A DNA stretch of 64,000 bases from Delphinus delphis (GCF_949987515.2 NC_082697.1:23877730-23941729), one strand, 5' to 3'. Positions 33,963-46,300 are shown, counted from the stretch's first letter. The notes: a model not told the origin generated them from the letters alone. Numbers and translations: made by a program.

Positions 33963-34330
33963 CACCTCAAGTTCCGAACACCGTAGCAGCCTTGGCGGTC
34001 TCAGCGGAAGACCAGGAGGGGGAAAACAGGCCGACCGAGGGGCGGGGCCTTCAGAGAAGGGCGGGGCCTGACAGCAGAGGCGTGGCTTAGGCATGTGGCG
34101 GGGGAGGCGGCCCGGAGGGGCGGAGCCATGCCTGGTGGAGGTGGGACCAGGGCTAGCAAAGAGACCGATAGGGAAAAGTCGAACAATGCTTGGGGGATGG
34201 GGCGGAGCTGACTTGCGGAAGGGGTGGAACCGCAGCGTGAAAGCAGAAGGGGAGGGACCAGGAATGACGGGAGAGAGGGTGGGCCCATGGAGTGACGGGG
34301 AGTGGCGAGGCTGGCTGTGACAGGGTCTAC
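33963..34330 (-). promoter_or_regulatory. ACSS2: ACSS2 promoter region / CpG island
   Basis: GC- and CpG-rich DNA continuing through exon 1 (about 33,730-34,330). GC boxes (Sp1/KLF type) read ggggcggggcc at 34,039-34,049, gggcggggcc at 34,059-34,068 and ggggcggagcc at 34,117-34,127. I see no TATA box at a useful distance. ACSS2 is a known SREBP target, but I could not identify a convincing sterol-response element. The transcription start is inferred to lie within about 150 bp upstream of the ATG. Confidence 0.75.
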
Positions 34331-34409
34331 GAATTTCCATCCAGACCTAAAATGCAAAGACTCATTAAGTAAAGACTGGGAGGCGCCTTCAGTCTTTGCT
34401 AGTAAACCC

Positions 34410-34530
34410 ATTTCATTGCATAAATGGTAAACTCAGGGAAAGGGAGGGCTTTGTACAAGATCACAGAAAAAACAACGACCGTAACTTGGGCCAAACCTAG
34501 GTCTCCTGACTCCAGGTGTTTTTACCGCCT
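34410..34530 (-). repeat. MIR fragment, reverse
   Basis: Contains gtaaactcagggaaaggga and cctaggtctcctgactccag. Confidence 0.5.
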
Positions 34531-35034
34531 CATCAGGCTGACGCTAAGGCTTGTGAAATGACAAAGTCTATGCAAGTAGAAGGAATCATACCCTTCTTTC
34601 CTTCCCGGTCTCTTACTTCACCAAGAGACCCCTCCCCTGCCACACCTGGGCTCAGATACCTCTGGCTTCTCTCTGTCTCTTCCACTCCAGAAAGGAAAGA
34701 CCAGCCAGGACCCTCCATCTCCCACCTGCACTTACCACCAAGAAGGGCCCACTCCTGCCCATCGGTTCACAGAATGGCCGTCAAGGCAGGAAAGATCCTT
34801 AAGTATCCAACTCCAAGAGTGATTCTGAGGCCCGGAAGCAGGCAGCCCCCACTTCCTGAAGCCTACACAGGACCCCACCTGGCCCAGCCTCCCTTCCCAC
34901 CTGCTCTCTTGTTCTTTGTCCAGCTAGCTGCAAGGCCAGCACACCCTAAACTGGAAAAAACAAACAAACAAACAAACCTCCCCATGGTCAGACCTTGATC
35001 CAGAGCCTACTCAATCCTGAGGAAAGGGTCTCAG
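34531..35034. other. Intergenic, no recognised feature
   Basis: Between the two promoters. There is a short (aaac)n run at 34,958-34,977; otherwise nothing I recognise. Confidence 0.4.
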
Positions 35035-35500
35035 GGCTCCCAGAAGGGATACAGACCTCATGGAATAGACATGGACCCCACTGAGAAGACGATACTTCAT
35101 CGAGGAGGCATTAACTGCACAAAAGGGACACACACTTCACTGAAGGTACATGGACTCCATTAAGGGAACACAGATCTTACTGGGGCATCTCAGATCTCAC
35201 TGAAAGGGCTGTGGACCCTGCTAATAGGACATGAATGGCATTGAAGATCACTGACCTTACTGAGGGGACATGGGTTTCCTCCAAAGGGATACAAAATATA
35301 TAGACTTTACTAAAGAGACATGAACCCCACTGAGAGGACTCAACCCCACTGAAGGGCCTCTTACTACACTGAGGGAATGCACACCACTGAGGGGGCACAG
35401 ACCTTATTTAGTGGGGACAGACCCTACTCAGGGGATCAGACTTCACTGAAGCATAATAAGCCCTATGGACCTCACTGAGGAGATAGGAACCTCTCTGTGA
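35035..35500. repeat. Degenerate minisatellite B, unit about 20 bp
   Basis: About 21 diverged units of roughly GGGACACAGACCTCACTGAA, for example agggacacacacttcactga, agagacatgaaccccactga, agggcctcttactacactga and ggggatcagacttcactga. Unit length varies from 18 to 30 bp. The phrase cactga recurs throughout. Confidence 0.82.
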
Positions 35501-35989
35501 AGAGAAAGGCACATGCAACGGCACACAGTCCTAGTATAAACGGTCATCTTTCCATCCCACACACAAAGTTCTGGGCAGCCCTCTCCCTTCTCCCCTCTCT
35601 TCCCAGCCCTTCTTTCAGGCCCCAGAGCTGTTCCCAACACACTGCTGCCCTCTCCTGTCTACAGGTGGCACTGCAGATGCTGGGCCCATAATGGATTTAC
35701 AAGCAGTTCAGGTCATCTCTGAGCCTGGAGCCTGGGGTTGGGGAAGGAGGGGATGTGTGGCCAGGGGCTTGACCAGTCCCCTCCCTCTGCCTGTGGACTG
35801 TGAAATGGAAGTCTGGACAAGAGGCCTAATAATATAGGGAACCAACACCCCATCCCTGGAAATGGGGTAGTAGTGCAAACTATGGTGTAGTTGGAATTCC
35901 TCAGTGAGAAGAGGATGGATCCGGTTGGACAAGATGAGAATCCACGAGATTAAGAAAAAAATGTTAATAATGATTATGGCATTTACTGT

Positions 35990-36195
35990 ATTAAGTAGGT
36001 ATCAAGCCATATACTAAAAACTTTCCGTGTGTTATTTAGTCCTCACAACCCAGAGATGGATACAGTCATTCTCTCCATTTTACAAATGAAGAAACCCATA
36101 CTCAAAGACATTAAGTGTTTTGCCCAAGATCACACAGTTTGTAAGCTGTAGCAGAGGGAATAGAACCCAGATACCTAGACTTTAGACCCATTCCC
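35990..36195 (-). repeat. MIR, reverse
   Basis: Contains gtgttatttagtcctcacaa, ctccattttacaaatgaaga and gcccaagatcacacagttt. Confidence 0.7.
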
Positions 36196-36429
36196 TACCC
36201 TTTTATCCTCCCCCAACCCAGCCCACTCCTACCATATCACCACCACCATGATTTCTTCCTCAAAGTTTCCTTTCCAGAACCACATAAAATAAAAGCTCTT
36301 TAAATAATGGTAAATATGCAAGTTCCAGAGACCCTATTCCAGCCAATTAAATCATGATCGCTAGAGTGGAATCTAGGGATCCGCTTTTAAGATCCTAAGA
36401 CAAGCTCAAGTTTAGGCTCACTGCCCTAT

Positions 36430-36800
36430 GCTGATAGGTCAGGGGTTCTAGAAGCGGTTGTGATTGAAAGAGGAGTCGACGAAGTGTGGGGAGTCCAGGG
36501 AAGGATCTGACGTCCGAGGAGAGATGTCCAAGGAGGGGCCTCGAAATGAAGCAGGTTGCACATGAAGTAGGGGCTGGGGCTGGGGGTCGGGGGTGAAGGC
36601 GGAGTCTGAAGTCGAAAGAGGGGTCTGGGGTCGGAGGAAGAGTCTGAGATAGGAGGATAAGGATCTTGGAGTCCAAGGAGGGGTCTGAGGTTCGAGGAGT
36701 CTGGCATTAGAGACAGTATCTGGGGTCGACAGGAGGTTTGCAGTCAGTGAAAGGGACTGCGAGCCGAGGAAGGAGCCTGGAGTCTGAGGAGGATCCTAGC
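36430..36800. repeat. Degenerate minisatellite C, unit about 16-19 bp
   Basis: Successive G-rich units of roughly GGTCTGGGGTCGGAGG (ggtctggggtcggagg, ggtctgaggttcgagg, agtctgaagtcgaaagagg) upstream of GGT7. It contains a short run of ggggctggggctgggggtc near 36,571. Confidence 0.72.
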
Positions 36801-36819
36801 TCAAACTGGAAGGAGGAAG

Positions 36820-37172
36820 GGGTTTGGTCCCTGGCCTACGTAAGGTGCCCCGAGCCACTAAGGTCGCGCTTACCGCGTGCTCTTCCCTCCTGACCCCCGA
36901 CTGCGCGACCCGGACCCGTCCTGCAGGCTCTGCATCCACACCCACACCCCAACCTGCGCTCTCAATGCAGGCTGACAGCGCTAAGCAGGCGGGGCCGAGT
37001 CAAACCCCGACACCCTCCAGGGTCTGGGTTTGAGGCGCCCCCTCCCGGCGGTCCAGGAGCTCAGGCCCCGCCCTCCTCCCTCCTCCCCACCGTCTCCCCC
37101 GCCTCAAGCCCCAGCCCGGCCCCCGCCGCCCCACTTCCGGCAGGCGCTGCGCTGCTGGGGGCGCGGGCGAGG
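36820..37172 (+). promoter_or_regulatory. GGT7: GGT7 promoter region / CpG island
   Basis: A CpG-rich segment that continues through exon 1 to about 37,400. GC boxes read aggcggggccg at 36,987-36,997 and, on the other strand, ggccccgccc at 37,064-37,073. An ETS-family site ACTTCCGG at 37,133-37,140 lies 33 bp before the ATG, typical of TATA-less promoters where it marks the start region. No TATA box is seen. Confidence 0.72.
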
Positions 37173-37341
37173 ATGGCGGCAGAGAACGAGGCCAGTCAGG
37201 AGAGCGCCCTGGGCGCCTACTCGCCGGTGGACTACATGAGCATCACCAGCTTCCCGAGGCTACCGGAGGACGAGCCGGCGCCCGCGGCCCCTCTGAGGAG
37301 CCGCAAGGACGAGGACGCCTTCCTGGGAGACCCAGATACCG
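37173..37341 (+). CDS. GGT7: GGT7 exon 1 (coding part)
   Basis: Residues 1-56 (MAAENEASQESALGAYSPVD...), donor ACCG|gtgagg. The ATG has A at -3 and G at +4. It encodes the cytoplasmic tail, with the tyrosine-containing stretch YSPVDYMSI. Confidence 0.96.
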
Positions 37342-40300
37342 GTGAGGCCCGCTGGCCCCGTCCCTGCCCCCTGGGACGTCCCCGGTCCTCCTTCATCTAC
37401 GCGAAGCATCACCTCCAGCTCCATCTCCCTAATTCATTCCCTTCCTTCTGGACCTCTCCCTTCTCCCTTGTCTCTGTTCATTATCTGGTGGGGCTGGGGA
37501 TGCATTTCTTCCTTGGAGGCTAAGGATGCGACAAGGGAGAACGATGCTAGGGACTGCGGTAGGAGGGGTTGGGGTTACCCCCTTGGGAAGAACCAACTAA
37601 TAAGGAAGGAATGAATGTTGGCGAGGAGTTCCTAAGGAACAGCTGTGATCACCTAGAGGAGGATTTTCTCTAGTCACAGAGAACAGGATAGGAGAAACCA
37701 AGTCAGAGACTGCAGCAGGATGGATAGAAGCTAGGTCTTGAGAAGAACTTCCCCACAGCCAGAGATTGTGGGAAGGAGAGACCATGAGAAGAAGCTGAGA
37801 ATCTCTTCGTGTCCCGGGAGGGGTAAAGAGAATATGATTCCCATCCATCTGCGAGTGATGGGTACTGGGAGACAGGGGGATGGACTGCATGACCTCTCAA
37901 AGTCCTTGGGGACCAGAGCACCTTCACTGCCCTGTGGATACCTCACCCCTCCCAGAGCAGTGGACCAGGCCAGGATGTTAGTAAGGTACCCTGCCCCCTA
38001 GGAAGCAGGCTCCAGAATTTTACTGTATTCTCTTCAGCCCTCTGCAGGAACTGCAAGGGTGGGAGTAGGGAGGGAGGAGACGGGGCTTGGGGGACACCTG
38101 GGGCTGAGAGCTCTCTGAGCGTTTCTTCCCTAATGCTCTTTCTCCTGTCCATGTGGCTCAGCTCTCTGTCCTCCCCTCCATTCTTCATCCTCCATCCTCC
38201 ATCCCCCATTCCCTCAACGTCACTTCCTGGCATTAGAGCCTCCTTCTACTTCACTCTCTCTTCCTCTCAGTGCCTGCACTTGAGCCCTATCCCTCACCAG
38301 CCTGGCAGATCCTGCTTCTCTTGCCCAGCCCTCTCTGGCCTGGCCCTTCTGTGGCTACTCCTAACCTGACAGCCCCAAATTCTTTCCCCCTCCACAATTC
38401 TCCAGTCACCTGGCCCTGACCAGCAGCCCCTGCCAACCTGACTATCTTGTACCCTTCTTGGAGGGGGTTTGAGGGGAGGGTGGGGAGGCTTATGGTCATC
38501 ACACGTCAAAGCCGCAGATTAAAACTTCTTTTCTGAAGGGAGTAGCCCTGGAATCAGGAGGTAGCCGGGAGAGAAGTGGGAGGATGTGTCCTGGTGGATA
38601 CCAGCCTGAAACCAGGTCCTTTGTTCAGGAGCCAAGAATACCACTTATGGTCCCAGCACTGCCCTGACTCACTGTGTGACCATGGGCACACCTACCCTGA
38701 CCTAGGTCTTAGTTTCCTCTTCCAGCTCAACTGGGAATGCCTATCTCTCCCAATCTAGAGATTGGAAACCCCTGATATGTTTTATCCTCCTTTCCTATGA
38801 ATGTCTTAGCATTTATCAAAACCTGTGATTATTTATTTGTGCAACCTTTGATTATTCCATGTCTATAAGCCCTGTGAGGATGGGATCATGACTGTCTTGT
38901 TCACCATCCTTTCTGCACCATCGAGCACAGTGCTAAGCTTTCAATAAAAACTGTTGAAGAAATAAATGAATGAAAGAGAAGATCTCAGGATGAAAGAATG
39001 GCAAGGGAAGGGTTCTCAAACCTCAGGGAGTTCCTTGAGGAGTTAATACAGGCTCTGCCCTCAACTGTATAAAAATCCAGGAGAGACCCTGGTCACCTGA
39101 GTTTCTAGGAAGCTGCACCTTATGCCAAGTTGTGCACTAAGGTTCCAAGGACCTTGCCATCCTACCTGTGTAGTCATTTCAATACCATGTCTCCCAGCAC
39201 TACTTCCAAGCCCCAAGGCTCCTCTGGACCAGCTGGACCAGCCTGCTGGCTAACATGACCCCCTGTGTTCTCAACCTGCTGGTGCCACCTGATGGTACTG
39301 CCCCATCCTCTTATGCAGGACTTTGGTTGTGCCCAGCTGGCCTCTAGCCTGCCATTCCACAGAACCGAGTGCCAGGCACCCCACAGCAGGCCTTGTGGAA
39401 AACAGAGCTAGATGGTGACCACTCCAAGACGGGCGAAAACTTTCTTTGCTCTTTTCTGAGCTCCAAGCCCATGTGTCCTTCTCTCTCCCAGACATCTGCC
39501 TCTAGATGTCCTGAAAGTCCCTCACCTTCAACATGTTCCATGCTGTACTCATCCTCTCTTCCCCAGACACCTGTTCTTCCCCCAATGTCATTCTCAATTA
39601 ATGACACTGCCATCCATCCAGTCCCCAAGGTAGAAGCCTAGGAGCCACCCATGATTCTCTTCCTTCTGCTCACTTCTAAATAGTGGTCAGATGCTGTCTG
39701 TCTTCCTCCTAAGTATCTTCCAAATTCCATCTCACCATCCCTGTCATCACCACTGTAGACTAAGCCACCATCCTCTCTTATCTCTATTACCCATAGGCTT
39801 CTAGCTATTCTTCCTGCTTCCTGACTCTCCCCCACCCCCTCCCAACCCAATCCATCCAGCACCCTGCATTTCTGATCATGTCACTCCCTGTTTCAAAAAT
39901 CTTTAGTGATTCTTCCCTCAGAGGAGTAAGCAAGCCAGGGACCAAGTCAACTCTGTTCAGGGTTCATTTGTCATAAACCCAACTAAAACTGAGCTACATC
40001 TAAAAAGAGAATTTTATTGGGTAGCATAACTGAAAAGTTCAGGATATAGGGCTTCAGGCATAGCTGCATTGAGGTACCTGAAAAAGATTTGGATTTTCTC
40101 CATCTTTTGCTTTGCCTTCATTTTTATGGGCTTCATCTTCAGAAAACCTCCCATCTTGTGGGAGCAAGATGTCCCCAGTAGCAACAGGCTTACATCTTAC
40201 CACCTTAGCAACCTAGACAAGAAAGTCTTTCTCTTTCCCAATATTTTAGCAAAAAACAAAACAAAACAGAGTTTGAAAATCATTGGTGCTGGTGCTGGTC

Positions 40301-43300
40301 ACGTGAACGTGAACCAATCACTGTACAGAGGTGCCTGTTCTGATTGGCTAGGCCTAGGTCATATACTCACTCTGACCAGGAATGAGGGAATGAGGAAGGA
40401 GAGAGGGGATTTGGTGTTCTCTAAAAGAAAATTGAGTGGGGAATGGTGACTAAGCAGATAAAAATTAGATGCCTACTAAGCCAACTGCCTTCAGACAACT
40501 CCTGCTGTTGTCCCACAAATTCAGAACGGCCAAAATTAAACTCATCCTTTTTCTCCCAAATGACTTGTTTCTTCTGGTCCCAAACTAGCCTTTTCCCAAT
40601 GTCCTGCTGTTGTCCTTACACATCAGCAAAATCAATGGTATTGCTTCCCCACCACTTACACAGTTGATACTCAGTAAATATTTTTATTGAATAAATGGAA
40701 AACAATATTCATTTATATTATATATTCATAATAAATTATTGGTAGAATAAGAAGTCTTGAATATATCTAACTCTGATGGAGCCATAGCATCTTCACCTCC
40801 TGGCTCCTCATATCTGATTGGAGAAAACAGATTTAAGGACAAGTGCCTGGAAATATCAACTTGAATTAGTTTATCAGCTGTAAATCAGTTTTATTTACAG
40901 ACTCTGGTGCTGGTGCTGAGGGTTAGAAGCAAGCATGATCAACTGAGGGAGGCTTCCAGAAGACAAGTCTCTTTTTTTAAATAGAAATTAAAAAAAAATT
41001 ATATGTTCATGGTGAAAAAAAAGAACAGTGAGAAAATGTAAAAGTCCTCTTCTCCATTCTTATCTCCTGCAGTTTTTCCTATTTATTTAAAAATATATGT
41101 ATTGATTTTCAAAAACAAAAGAAATATATGTAAGTGGTAAAAATTTCAAACAAAAAATTCTCCCACTCCATCTCATTCCCATCTTCAGTATCTTCCCCCA
41201 AAAGTAACCACCATGAAGAATTTCTAAAAATTATCTATATATGTATGTGGTTTCTTATTTATACAAAAGAGGGGAGTATGGATTATGGAGGTCCTTGAAC
41301 ACCAGGTTAAGGAGCTTGGATTTTTATCATTTTGGCATTGATGAACCATGATAGTATTTTAAACAGGAAAATATAACAGTCAATTCTTAATATTATCCCA
41401 CAGACTTTTAAAGGGGGTTATACTCCTAGGCCATAGTAGCAAGTGTTCAAAAATATTTTGAACGAATGAACTTTTAAAAACACATTGTGAGTACAATCAC
41501 ATATTAAGGTCAAGGTATCAGGCTATTTCTTTACTATTCACAAACACCCAGGACCTTTAGACCATTTAGAGACCTGGGTTCAAGGCTAATATATCCCAGA
41601 GGAGGGAGACTATGGGATGGAAGAGGGTCTCAGCCCTGGCCAGGGTGGAAAAGAAATGGAAATAACTTTGAGTGAGCACCTACAGAGTGCCTGGTATACA
41701 TCACCTTTTTGAATCCTTGTACCCATCCAGCCAGTTAGGGATCAGCTCCATTATTAGGATGAGGAAAGTGAGGCTCATGACTTGAAATGACTTGTCCATA
41801 GTCACCCAGCAAGTAAGTAGCTTTCAAATGTCCCCTGCCTCTACTTTTATTATCCTTAGATCCATTCTCCAGATAGCAGCCAGAGGGATCTTTTTAAAAC
41901 ACAAAACAGAAGGCTTCACATTCTTGCTTAAAACTCTCCAGTGGCCTCCTGTGGCTCTCAGGGTAAAATCCAACCTTCTCACTAAGCCCTCAAGGCCCAG
42001 CGCATCTGCCCTAGCCTCCACCTACTACTCTTTCCTTTCCCCTTGCTCACCACACCAGAGCCACCCCAACCTTGGTTATTTGTTTTCTAATGCACCAAAC
42101 TTATTCCTACATTAAGGCCTTTGCACCTGCTGTTCCTTCTTTGCGGAACACTCTACATACTCACTCCTTGCTCTACATATGGCTGGCTCCTCATCCCTTA
42201 GTTCTCAGCTTAAAAGTCACCTCTGCGAGAGTCCTTGCCTGACTTCCCCAGCTAATTGCCTCCAACATGTACCATTATTCTCTATCATTTCATCCTTTTT
42301 TGTTGTTGTTATAATTCTATTCTTTTTTTAATTGAAGTATAGTTGATTTACAATGTTGTGTTAATTACTGCTGTACAGCAAAGTGACTCAGTTATACATA
42401 TATACATTCTTCTTCACATTCTTTTCCATTATGGCTTTTTAAAAATATTTATTTATTTATTTATTTATTTTTGGCTGCGTTGGGTCTTTGTTGCTGCACG
42501 CCAGCTTTCTCTAGTTGCAGTGAGTGGGGGCTACTCTTTGTTGTGGTGCGCGTGCTTCTCACTGCGGTGGCTTCTCTTGTTGCGGAGCATGGGCTCTAGG
42601 CGCGTGGGCTTCAGTAGTTGTGGCCCACAGGCTCAGTAGTTGTGGCTCACGGGCTCTAGAGCGCAGGCTCAGTAGTTGTGGCGCACGGGCTTAGTTGCTC
42701 CGTGGCATCCCGGCATGGGATCTTCCCGGATGAGGCTCGAACCCGTGTCCCCTGCATTGGCAGGCAGATTCTTAACCACAGCACCACCAGGGAAGTCCCT
42801 CCATTATGGCTTATCACAGGATATTGAATATAGTTCCCTGTGCTATACAGTAGGACCTTGTCATCCTTCTCTTTCTTCATAGTACCTGCCACAGCTTGTA
42901 ATGATATACTCCTTTGTTTACTTATTATCTTCTTCCTCCACTGGTTTTCAAAACCCATGAGGGCAGGAACTGTTTGTTCCTTTCCCCTAGCATCTAGCAT
43001 GGGACCAGACAAATAGCAGGCCCTCCATATTTGTTGAATGAATGAATGGTTGGATGGATCGCGAAAACAAGGTTGGAAGACAGGGCCCCTCCGCTCAGTT
43101 TATGGAGCTGCCTCCTTGCACAGAAGGCTGGGCCCCAGCTGAGGCAAGATCTGGTTTCCAGGGAGGACCCAACCCCTGCCTCTCCAGGAAGTGTTCTCAG
43201 CCCTGGGTCCTGGGTCCCGGGCGATGTGGCCTAGGGATGGGAATCCAGCCGCCCTGCTGCCCAGTTGGGGGTCCCTGTCTTTTCCAAGCGGGGACCACCC

Positions 43301-46300
43301 CCCACCCCCCACTGCCCTCCCTGGGGTGCATGGGGAGACGCTGAAAGGGGAGCAGTGCTGTCTAGTGGAGTTTGGGGGGTGGGGGCCGAGAGAGGGGGGG
43401 ACGCGGAATAGCCCCGCCTAGAGGGCGGGTAGGGCCGGGTAAGAGGCGCCCAGACCGACCCCCGCCGCCCGCAGACCCGGACTCCTTCCTGAAGTCAGCG
43501 CGGCTGCAGCGGCTGCCGTCGTCGTCGTCGGAGATGGGCAGCCAGGACGGGTCGCCGTTGCGGGAGACACGCAAAGACCCGTTCTCCGCGGCAGCGTCCG
43601 AGTGCTCCTGCCGCCAGGACGGGCTCACGGTCATCGTCACAGCCTGCCTCACCTTTGCCACCGGTGTCACTGTGGCGCTCATCATGCAGATCTACTTCGG
43701 GGACCCCCAGGTGAGGAGGAAGCGGAGGGGGAGAGGAGAGAACCTGGGGAGGAGGGGTGAAGAAGCGCTTAAGGAGACCTTGGGAACTGAGGACTGGCTG
43801 AGTGGTGAAAGGGGGCCAACAAATGGAAAGGGGAGAGGGCGGTGACATGGGAGAGGAAGGTCTCAAGGGAGGGCCTCCTGGGCGTGAGGCGGACAGAGCT
43901 CAAAGAAGGGAACTGATCAGGTAGGAGGCACTTGAGGTAAGGAAAGAAGACTCTTAGGGGAGAGTCAAGGGGATAAAAGGGCAGGGCTCCCATCCCCACC
44001 CTCTGTTGGAGGTTCTGGGGTTAGTGGAGGTGCCTTAGGGAGGCAGGGGGCCCCTTCTGCCCCCACCTAGTCCCCTCCCCCTTCCAGATCTTTCACCAGG
44101 GCGCTGTGGTGACTGATGCCGCCCACTGCACATCGCTGGGCATAGAGGTGCTCAATAAACAGGGATCTTCCGTGGATGCAGCTGTGGCAGCAGCCCTGTG
44201 TTTGGGGATCGTGGCTCCTCACAGTTCTGGCCTGGGCGGGTAAGAAGCTCCCAGCTGCGGAGGTTGGGGTGCCCCAGGCCTCCTTCTTTCTCTTGGTCTG
44301 TGGGCCTCATGTGCGCTTCTCCAAGTTTGAGCAGAAGGGCAACTGGGCCCCATCTCCTTGCATTTTCTCTTTCTACACCCAATCTTACCCCTTTCTCTTT
44401 ACATGGAGTCCAAGGAGGTGTTTTCAGAAGATTTTTCTCTAACTGGGAAAAGGATTTCATAAACTCTATAAAGTGAGGTACACAGTTGGGGGTATACTGT
44501 CATTAATTAAGGCTGTGATACTTCAACTTTTAGCGTTTACAGATCCTTAAAACACATCCCTGTGAGTCTGATGAAAGCAATGGATCCTCAATCCTCAAAA
44601 AATATACCCCAGGGTAAGACCTCTTAAAACAGAGACTATAAACCGGCCACCCACGGGCCACACCCGGCACACAGCCTGGTTTAGTTTGCACACTTAAATT
44701 TTTAAAAATTTGGTTGCTGATGTTAAAAAATTGAGAATTTTCATAAAAATCCAGATTTCTAACATTTCTTGAACAATCAGGAGACCTAATAACATTGGGC
44801 CTACATTCTCACCCGGCTGCAGTTATCTGGAGCTGAATAGAAGCTGTTTCCCATGATGGGGCTTGTACTGTCCACTTGGCCATAGTTCCTACCACTCCCT
44901 TTTGTTTAGCTGTCCTGCTTTCCCTATTATGTTAGCTGGCAGCCCAGTTATCTCAGATGTAACCCCCATCTCAGATGGAAGCAAACCACAGAAAAGGGAC
45001 AAGCTGACTAAGTCCATATCTTGGCTCCTGAAAGACCAGCCTTCCAGGCCCTATGAAAGAAATTCCACTTTTGGTTGTGTACAGTTTGTCCTTACATAAT
45101 TCAGTCCTGGGAGAGGGAGAGGGACGTACCACAGAGGCAGGTGCAGGAAGCTGGCAGGGGTCCAACTGTGGTAGGAGGTGGGGGTGGAGGGGGAGCAGAA
45201 CATCCCGCTCTCCCAGTCCCTGGGTTTTCCCTTGTCAGGGATTAAAGGCTCCAATAACAGGCTGGAAGAGGTCCATGGACTCTGGGTCCCCCAACCCCTT
45301 GATTTCACTCCCCACCCTGATAGGGTAGCTGAGTCTCTGAATCTCTGCTGGGGAGGGAGCTCAGACACCTGACTCCTGATGACAGACTGAGCCTTTAGCC
45401 ATCAGCGTGGGGGGCTTGAGGAACAGCAGGTTAATTGTTCAGAGGAGTGGCATCTTATCATCACCCTCCCCCTTCCGTGTCTCTCCTAGTGGGGGTGTGA
45501 TGCTGGTACATGACATCCGACGGAATAAGAGCCACCTAATTGATTTCCGAGAGTCTGCCCCAGGGGCTCTCAGAGAAGAGGCCCTGCAGAGATCCTGGGA
45601 GACCAAGGTGGGGACCCCGGTGAGAAGGTGGGGGGTGTCTCCCTTCACTGCCCTTCTGCTAACCCAAGCATTACCTTGCTGAATATTTACTATGGAGGTG
45701 AGGGAAAGAGTTAAGCAGGATGCTCTTAGGCTCTGAGGGAGATAGGCAGCCCCCAAAATAAAATAATGAACCAGGACTTCCCTGGCGGTCCAGTGGTTAA
45801 GACTCCACGCTTCCACTGCAGGGGATGCGGGTTCGATCCCGGGTAGGGGAAAGATCCCGCATGCTGCAAGGTGCAGCCAAAAATAATAATAATAATAATG
45901 AACCAGAAAATCTGATTGTTTGATAACAGGCAGTGCAGCACCACATTACTTCTCTGGTGACCTTGCCTATCTAGCACATAAGAAGGAAGAAAAAGAGCCA
46001 CTGAGCAGTCTGAAATGTCACAAAGTAGCTGCACTATCACTCACACATCTCATTCTGAGGCTGTTATTGGTAACTTTCCTAGCCCATGACATATTGGAAG
46101 ATTATAGAGGAACTGCTGGAGGCAAACCCACTATCTACTGAGAGCAAAGGAGGAAATAGAATTACTTGGAAAAATAGATATTTAGTGCAGTGGCAAAAGC
46201 CAAACACACCCCTGAATTATCACAGTTCAGAGTAATGGTGGTGTGTTAATGAAAAGGTTAAATGAAGGTCACTTGTCCACTGTTTTAAAAGGCAAGAGTA

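Larger units (their letters stand above)
41835..43050 (+). mobile_element. L2, split by a later L1 that is itself split by a SINE
   Basis: L2 text runs from tagatccattctccagatag to 42,297 (aaggcctttgcacctgctgt, agttctcagcttaaaagtca) and resumes at about 42,869 (atagtacctgccacagcttg, aacccatgagggcaggaact) to the tail ttgttgaatgaatgaatgg. Confidence 0.8.

Noticed and set aside
33961..33970. A sterol-response element (atcacctcaa) at the ACSS2 start codon
   Set aside because: It matches only part of the ATCACCCCAC consensus and overlaps the ATG; too weak to call.
33759..34340. A 193-codon open frame as a separate gene
   Set aside because: Its C-terminal third is ACSS2 exon 1 in the true frame. 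The upstream part is reported only as a possible extension.
35035..35500. A CRISPR-like array
   Set aside because: Units are diverged and contiguous with no constant repeat/spacer pattern, and this is a mammalian genome.
40069..40449. A 126-codon open frame with a hydrophobic start
   Set aside because: It lies in a repeat-like intronic block and has no recognisable domain.
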